Assembly: GCA_017893485.1 (NCBI GenBank)
Contig: CM030358.1
Location: forward strand, 253,869,228-253,933,227
Length of the DNA stretch: 64,000 nucleotides
Direction of reading: 5' to 3'
DNA from: Hemerocallis citrina
Taxonomy: Eukaryota; Streptophyta; Magnoliopsida; Asparagales; Asphodelaceae
The notes beneath the pieces were generated by a model that made no database searches, was not told the DNA's origin, and saw only the letters and a list, made by a program, of their open reading frames with translations. Below are positions 58,686 to 64,000 of this stretch, one piece after another. The position numbers and the translations under genes were made by a program. Numbering within the stretch: position 1 is the first letter of the stretch; every line of letters starts with the position of its first letter.

Positions 58686-61600
58686 TGTAACACTCCGCAA
58701 AATTGGAATTGACAATTTTGTCCCTTATGTGTTACGCACGTGTATTTTGTACCGTTACGAGTAATATCCGTAACGTGTTCACTACGTATTTTTGGATTCC
58801 AATTATTTATACATTTTCCGTATTCTCAAAATTTATTTTATCTTATTTTGAGTCAACTCAAATATTAAATTTCAATCTCTCAGTTTTTACGTACTTTATA
58901 CGTGTTATCGATGCACGTATCGATTACGTATTTTCCATCGCTACGTGTGATATTTTTTATGTGTTTCAATTATTTATTTAATGATGTGTTCGAATTCTTT
59001 TTTTTAAACGGAAATTCATTTCCCCCTATTTTGATTAAAATATTTTTATACGTGCGGTGCACGTGTTTTCTACGTACGTAGTGATTACGTTGTGAAATAC
59101 ATAAAAATTAATAAATATATTTTCTTATGTTTTATTTTTTTTATCTTTAATATTTTTTCGTTGATAAAGTCGATTTTGTATTTTGATATTTTACGTGGAT
59201 GCACGTGTTTGCAGTGCACGTATTTAGGCAAATTCTTTTCAAAATAAAATTTTGAAGTGTGTGTGTGTGTGTGTTTATTTTATTTGTGTGTGTGTGTTTA
59301 TTTTATTTGTGCATAAAAAACTATAATTTTTAATTAAACTAATTTTATATGCATCTATATATTATATACATATATTTTAAATTAAATAAATAATTTATTT
59401 TGTGGTGTACACAGAGCACGTGCACGTGTTTATGCCTTTTGAGGTGAGTGGCCGACTATTTTGGAGTGGAGGGAAGAGTAAACTTTTGAATTAAGTTAGT
59501 GGGATAATGGAATTGATTAATGGGTGGTTAGTAATACAACTACCCCTATAATTACTTATATAATACCCCCTAAAACAATTCACTCTCATCTTCCCCTTCC
59601 TCCTTCTTCTCTGTCAACATCCGAAACCCAACCCCAGCAATTCACCTTGTTCTCCACCTACTCACATGTGTACATATATATAACACTTATACATATATAT
59701 GTAAATATGTATATATACACAACTCCTTCTATAAAAAAAAATGAATCAAAGTCATAATGGGCAAAAGGGAGTGCTCGGGTTTGTTGTAAATTTTCGGGGG
59801 AAGATTCCTAGGCTATTGTGTGGATTTCGACTTGCTTTTGGGGATTTTCTTGGTGCTTTTGAAGGAGCCTGCGACTAGTCTATTCTCCTATTGGGTGGGT
59901 GTTTCTTAAACCCTTTCTAATTTAGGAGTATGATGCATGCTAGTTGATAAATGGTTTAATTATTAAATTTTGATTGGTAGGATGAATGTAGATTGCATGA
60001 TCTTAATTTAAATTGTGTTATGATGTGTTGAATTGATATTGTGATTCAAATAAATGACTAGTACTTTTGTTAATGTAGTAAAGAAGTGTGGAAAATAGTC
60101 TCATTGTATATTTTTTTATGAGTATAAGAAATTTCGATAAAGAAGTTTTGATAAGAGACAATACTTTATTTGAAATTTTATATTATGAGTTCTTTAATAC
60201 AATTTGGGCGAAAATTTCATTTCATTGTCAAAATGAGAATTTTATAAAGTTTAAATATATATACTATACTATATTTTGAAAGAACACATTCTAGAAAAAG
60301 ATTTAGATTTTGAGTAAGTGCAAATTGATCGAGAAATCGAGTTTATTAAAGAAAGAGTTAGAAACAGATTAGTGGAATAAAGTAATTTTAACTTTGGGTT
60401 ATAACAGAAAATGGAATTTGGCATGCTGGTTTACGGCGTGGGTTTATAGCGATGTGAACAGTGCTTAGAAGTCCCGGGTTCAAGTCTTGGAATACTTTGT
60501 TTTATTAAAATTTTGATTTTTACTCAAGTGACTGAGGATCAGTATAAGAGACTTTTGAGTTCATCTCATATCAGTTAGTCACTCTTTGATTTCTGGTCTT
60601 CGAGTGCGCTTTGGGTCTGTTGCTGTAGCTGGGCGGAGGCTCTGGTCTTGGGTTTGAATCCGTCCTCTGCCCTTTGTTTTATTTTCTTTGATTTTTTAAT
60701 ATATTTTGATTTTAATATTTCTTGAGTTTTAAAAGGGCGTAAAAAATTGGAAAAAAATACTAATATCCTTCTAAAATTGTTTAGACTTTATAAAAATTAT
60801 TTCTACAATATTTTGATATATTTTGTGAGAATTAGAAGTGATTTTTATATTGAAAATGTGGCTCTTGTATAATTAGAGAAAAATGAAATTTTGGAATGCA
60901 ATTAGATTTCTACTCGATGAGATTTTATGATTATTAATATTTGATTAAAATTATTTAAATTGCACACAATGCTATAAGTGATTAAATTGATAAAAGAAGT
61001 TGAATTGAATTATTTCATGTTACGAGATTATTAAGAAATGTTTCTCTTTGAGAGAGAGTTTGTGAATAAAGAAATTGAAATATTATTTTGAGATTGAATG
61101 TAACATATTGTTGATATCTAGAAAGAGATGGTTGTTGGAATCTAGAGGCTAGGCGAGACCCTTAGAAACCGGCAGTTGTTATTAATATGAATTTGAGAGC
61201 TAACCATTGTGGGTTGAGCATCTCTTGAGAAGTAGCTAGTGTGGGTTGATTGTCTCTTTTGTTTGGTTTAAGTCCGGTAGGGTAAGCTAGCTCTAGGTTG
61301 TGATGATTTTCTTCTAAAACAAACTAAAAACTTAAGGACAACACTATAGTGAAGATGTGATGAAAGTAAGAGAAAAACACAAGTATGAGGGCATCGGATC
61401 TACAGTGTGAGAGTGTTCACAGGCTGTCTACATGATGCATCATGTCATGACGTGAATACATCTCGGGAATTATCGGGACCGTGGCGACGCTTGTGGGGTG
61501 CTTGGTGACTACGTAGTGCCATTGTCCCATGACGGAGGCAAATTGTCCATAGGCTGTCTACATGATGCGTCATGTCATGACGTGGGATTCCCCTCCAGGC

Positions 61601-62205
61601 TGCCTGGATATGGACTCGTAACTCATAAAACATCTAGGATACTTACCGTACTTACCGTAGTAGTTAAACTCATAACGAGGGATTCAACCCTACAAGATGA
61701 AGAACGACTAAGGGCTTGCCCTCGGATTTATGTAGAATATGATGCTTAAGTTCGAACAAGTGTGCATCATATAAATAACCGCATTAAGGTTAAGTGCACA
61801 AGCACACAAGACATCAATAGGATAGTCACTCCATAGCTTTATTTGTTATCAAGTTTGTGTTTGTTAAAGTATTTAAGAATTGTTATACTTTCGGCGTAGC
61901 GAGGATGACCGTGTATAATATTTCGTTGGTTGTAAGCAACTGACGTGCCCACAGTTTCATATGTAGGACTTGGAATTTACAGGAAGATATAAAGATGAAT
62001 TTGATTGCTAATGATTACTTAAATGCTAAATTTCTTATAACTGTATATTTATCATTGTTGTAATTCATTTATTTTCCGCTGCGTGTTGTTGTAAAAGACT
62101 TTGTTGTAGTAAAAGTTTTAAATTCCTTGTAAGATTGTACGAAGTGAAGTGTAAAGATCTTGTGGAACTTCGAATTCAGGTTTATTTGGAATTCGGGGTG
62201 TTACA
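58686..62205 (+). mobile_element. Solo LTR G3, inserted in element F RT
   Basis: 3520 bp, TGTAACACTCCG...CGGGGTGTTACA, with perfect target duplication TGAAG (58681-58685 and 62206-62210). The F RT coding reads on across it. A TATATAA box near 59559 precedes a C/T-rich leader. No retroviral internal domains. Contains GT repeats (59262-59308), two B-box-like segments (60430-60680) and a 34-bp direct repeat (61421, 61551). Ends and size suit a Tekay/Del-type LTR, tentatively. Confidence 0.85.
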
Positions 62206-63142
62206 TGAAGGATGCCTTCGGGATGTCGGGAGGGAACGTCCAGATCTGATTGTACCCAGAGAAAGCATCCATGAAGATTAAGAGTTCATGTTCAGATGTG
62301 GAATCAATCAGGGTATCAATGATAGGAGATGAAAAGGGTCCTTCGGGCAGGCTTCATTCAAGTCAATGAAGTCGATGCAAATCTTCCACTTACCATAGGC
62401 ATTCTTCACTATGACAACATTGGCCAGCCATTCAGGATAACTGACTTCCTGGATAAGAGTGGCCGACAGTTTTTCGACTTCTTCTTTAATTGCATGTTGC
62501 CTATTAAAAGCGAACTTGTGGCGCTTTTGTTGGACCGTCATGACATCTGGGTTCACACTTAGGAGATGCATGATCAAGTACTCCGAGATGGTAGGCATGT
62601 CCACGACAGTCCAAGTGAACAAGTTTTGATTCTTCCTGATTCAACTAACTAGTTGTTCTTTGACTTGGTGGGAGAGAGCTTGGCTAACTCGAAAACATAT
62701 GGACTGGTCTCCTTGAGAGAAGGGGGTCTCTTCTAGTCCATCAATGAGTTCGGACACAACCTGATTCCTCTCTTGAGGCAGCTATAAGACTTCGAGCGAG
62801 AAAACCAAATTCCCCGATGCATTCTCCTGGGGGGTGCACTAAGGCTTCGAGCGGGAGAGCAGAGCCCCCCATTCTAGTCGTGTGACAAGTCCGAGCCACT
62901 TCTTGACTTCCTTTGAATTCTCCTACCCCATATGGAGTGAGAAATTTCATCTTCATGTGAAAATGCTGAAGCTATGACGTAGAGATCGTTAGTTTGGGGC
63001 AACCAAAAATGGCATTGCAGGTAGCCTTCACATTAACAACCATGAAGTCCATGGCTTCAGTCCGGATAGGGGGTGTTGCTAGTCATCATGTCTAGGGTGA
63101 CAATCCTTCGACCTGGACCGCAACCCTAGAGAACCCATGGAG
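62206..63142 (-). pseudogene. Element F protease and RT N-terminal remnant
   Basis: From 63142 down: ENPWS and AMDFMVVNVKATCNAIFG (protease C-terminal part), then MKMKFLTPYGVGEFKGSQEVA, and from 62622 the RT start (VQQKRHKFAFNRQHAIKEEV, WKICIDFIDLNEACPKDPF). These match B and C in order, with stops. It is cut at 63142 by the hAT end. Confidence 0.85.
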
Positions 63143-64000
63143 TAGGGATGGCAAACGGGTCGAGTCGACCCGCGAACTGCCAGCGACCCGCCCGTTTAAC
63201 CCGGCCCCCGAAACCCCGGTTCGGGTTTGGGTTCGGGTTCGGGTCGAACCCGTTAACGTTAACGGGTCGACCCGGGTCGATAAATTTGCAAACCCAACCT
63301 GTCTAACCCGGGCCGTTAACCCGCGAAAAATCTCCCAACCCGCTAGCCAACCCGCGGGTTGCAAACTTTTTGACCCGAACGGGTCAAACGTTCGACCCGC
63401 TCCAGGTCGACTTTTGTACCGCGGGTCAAACGGCCCCAAAACCGCACTGTTCACCAGAGCCGTTAGCAACGGCTATAGTAGCTGTTTTTGGTGGTTTTTT
63501 GTGTTTTTTTTTCTTTTTTAGGGTTTTTGTTTATTTTAACCCTATAAATACCCCCAAAACCCTAAAAAAAATTCACACCTTACTCTCTTACTCTCTCTAC
63601 TATTATTACTCAATTTATTTGAATTTGTGAACAATTGAACAAAGAAGCTAGAAAGTCATATACACGATCAAATTCCGATCATTTGGAAGTCAAAATTCAA
63701 CAACGTTCTTCAAGTCTTCAACTCTCCTACAACTCCAAGTGATCAAGTCTTCTACTCTCCTCCAAGCTTTCCTCGAGTCTTCAATTCCGGATTTCTACTT
63801 CTACTTCTATTCTTATTTTCATGGGTTCTTTTATATACATGTATTTACGGTGAACAGTATCAAAATTTTATATCCCTCTTCTTCAATTTCAATTTATTTT
63901 TTAGTTATAACTTTTGGTATGTTGTTTGTTTGTGGGTTTTTTTATCTTTTCTCTCACAACCCTCTTGTTTTCTAGATTTTTTTTAAAACTTATCGCCCCT
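63143..64000 (+). mobile_element. hAT-type DNA transposon, left end only
   Basis: Starts TAGGGATGGCAAACGGGTCG, the usual plant hAT terminal sequence, and has many subterminal CGGGTC/GACCCG motifs up to about 63430. It is inserted in the F protease; the left 8 bp of target would be CCATGGAG (63135-63142). A TATAAATA box near 63545 with CT-rich leader suggests an autonomous element whose transposase lies beyond the window. The other end cannot be seen. Confidence 0.75.

Larger units (their letters stand above)
30754..63142 (-). mobile_element. Element F: old, fragmented Tat-type gypsy element hosting later insertions
   Basis: Once the nested insertions (B, the solo LTR pair at 48589-55336, the solo LTR at 58686-62205 and the hAT end) are taken out, minus-strand pieces read in Tat order: protease and RT (63142-62206, 58680-58360), RNase H and integrase C-terminus (58360-57250), tandem repeats (57115-56715), an antisense gene (46983-56360, plus strand), a second repeat region (46640-45950), AT-rich DNA and an LTR remnant. 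Target duplications at each insertion confirm the joins. The gag part is beyond the hAT end or lost. Confidence 0.75.

Noticed and set aside
60430..60680. Possible tRNA gene
   Set aside because: Only a B-box-like core; no cloverleaf could be drawn and no A box at the right distance.
1..64000. CRISPR arrays, operons, Shine-Dalgarno sites
   Set aside because: The DNA is plant nuclear repeat DNA; repeats present are LTRs, satellites-like arrays and microsatellites, not spacer arrays.

Overview
The window looks like a nested block of transposable elements from a flowering-plant nuclear genome; I cannot name the species. I see Ty1/copia and Ty3/gypsy (Tat-clade) LTR retrotransposons, long gypsy-type solo LTRs, a plant L1-type LINE, Helitron-like termini and a hAT-type end. 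I recognise no single-copy host gene, tRNA, rRNA or CRISPR array. All alignments were done by eye.

Layout. (1) 1-8092: a minus-strand fragment of a long gypsy-type LTR, split by copia element A (228-6141, plus, TSD AAAGC, 268-bp LTRs). (2) 8093-9742: AT-rich DNA with two Helitron-like 3' termini and a 27-nt poly-C run. (3) About 9800-21120: a decayed LINE on the minus strand, split by copia element D (13167-18497, minus, Tnt1/Tork-like, 461-bp LTRs). (4) 21312-30457: element C, a minus-strand Tat element (TSD CTCGT, 793-bp LTRs) that encodes Gag-protease but no RT, RNase H or integrase. It also carries a four-exon gene on the opposite strand. (5) 31449-45789: element B, a full-length plus-strand Tat element (TSD GTAAT, 663-bp LTRs that look identical). 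It has an uninterrupted 1908-aa Gag-Pol and its own four-exon antisense gene. (6) About 30754-63142: old Tat element F (minus), into which B, three solo LTRs and the hAT end are inserted. Two of those solo LTRs are nested in inverted orientation (48589-55336); the third is at 58686-62205. (7) 63143-64000: the start of a hAT-type element that runs off the window.

How the parts relate. B, C and F are Tat relatives. B and C share an identical 18-nt primer-binding site and nearly the same polypurine tract, so the RT-less C could be mobilised by a B-like partner (inference). B, C and F all carry a gene antisense to gag-pol, between pol and the 3' LTR. In B and C I can resolve four exons with the same intron phases (1, 0, 0) and frame-consistent GT/AG sites. 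The two copia polyproteins are each one long frame broken only by Trp-to-stop changes.

The most unusual signals are: paired CAGTCGACTG palindromes at about 21-bp spacing, present both upstream of the element D promoter and inside its pol coding region; the conserved spliced antisense gene; and an in-frame splice-acceptor exon coding an acidic tail at the 3' end of element A.
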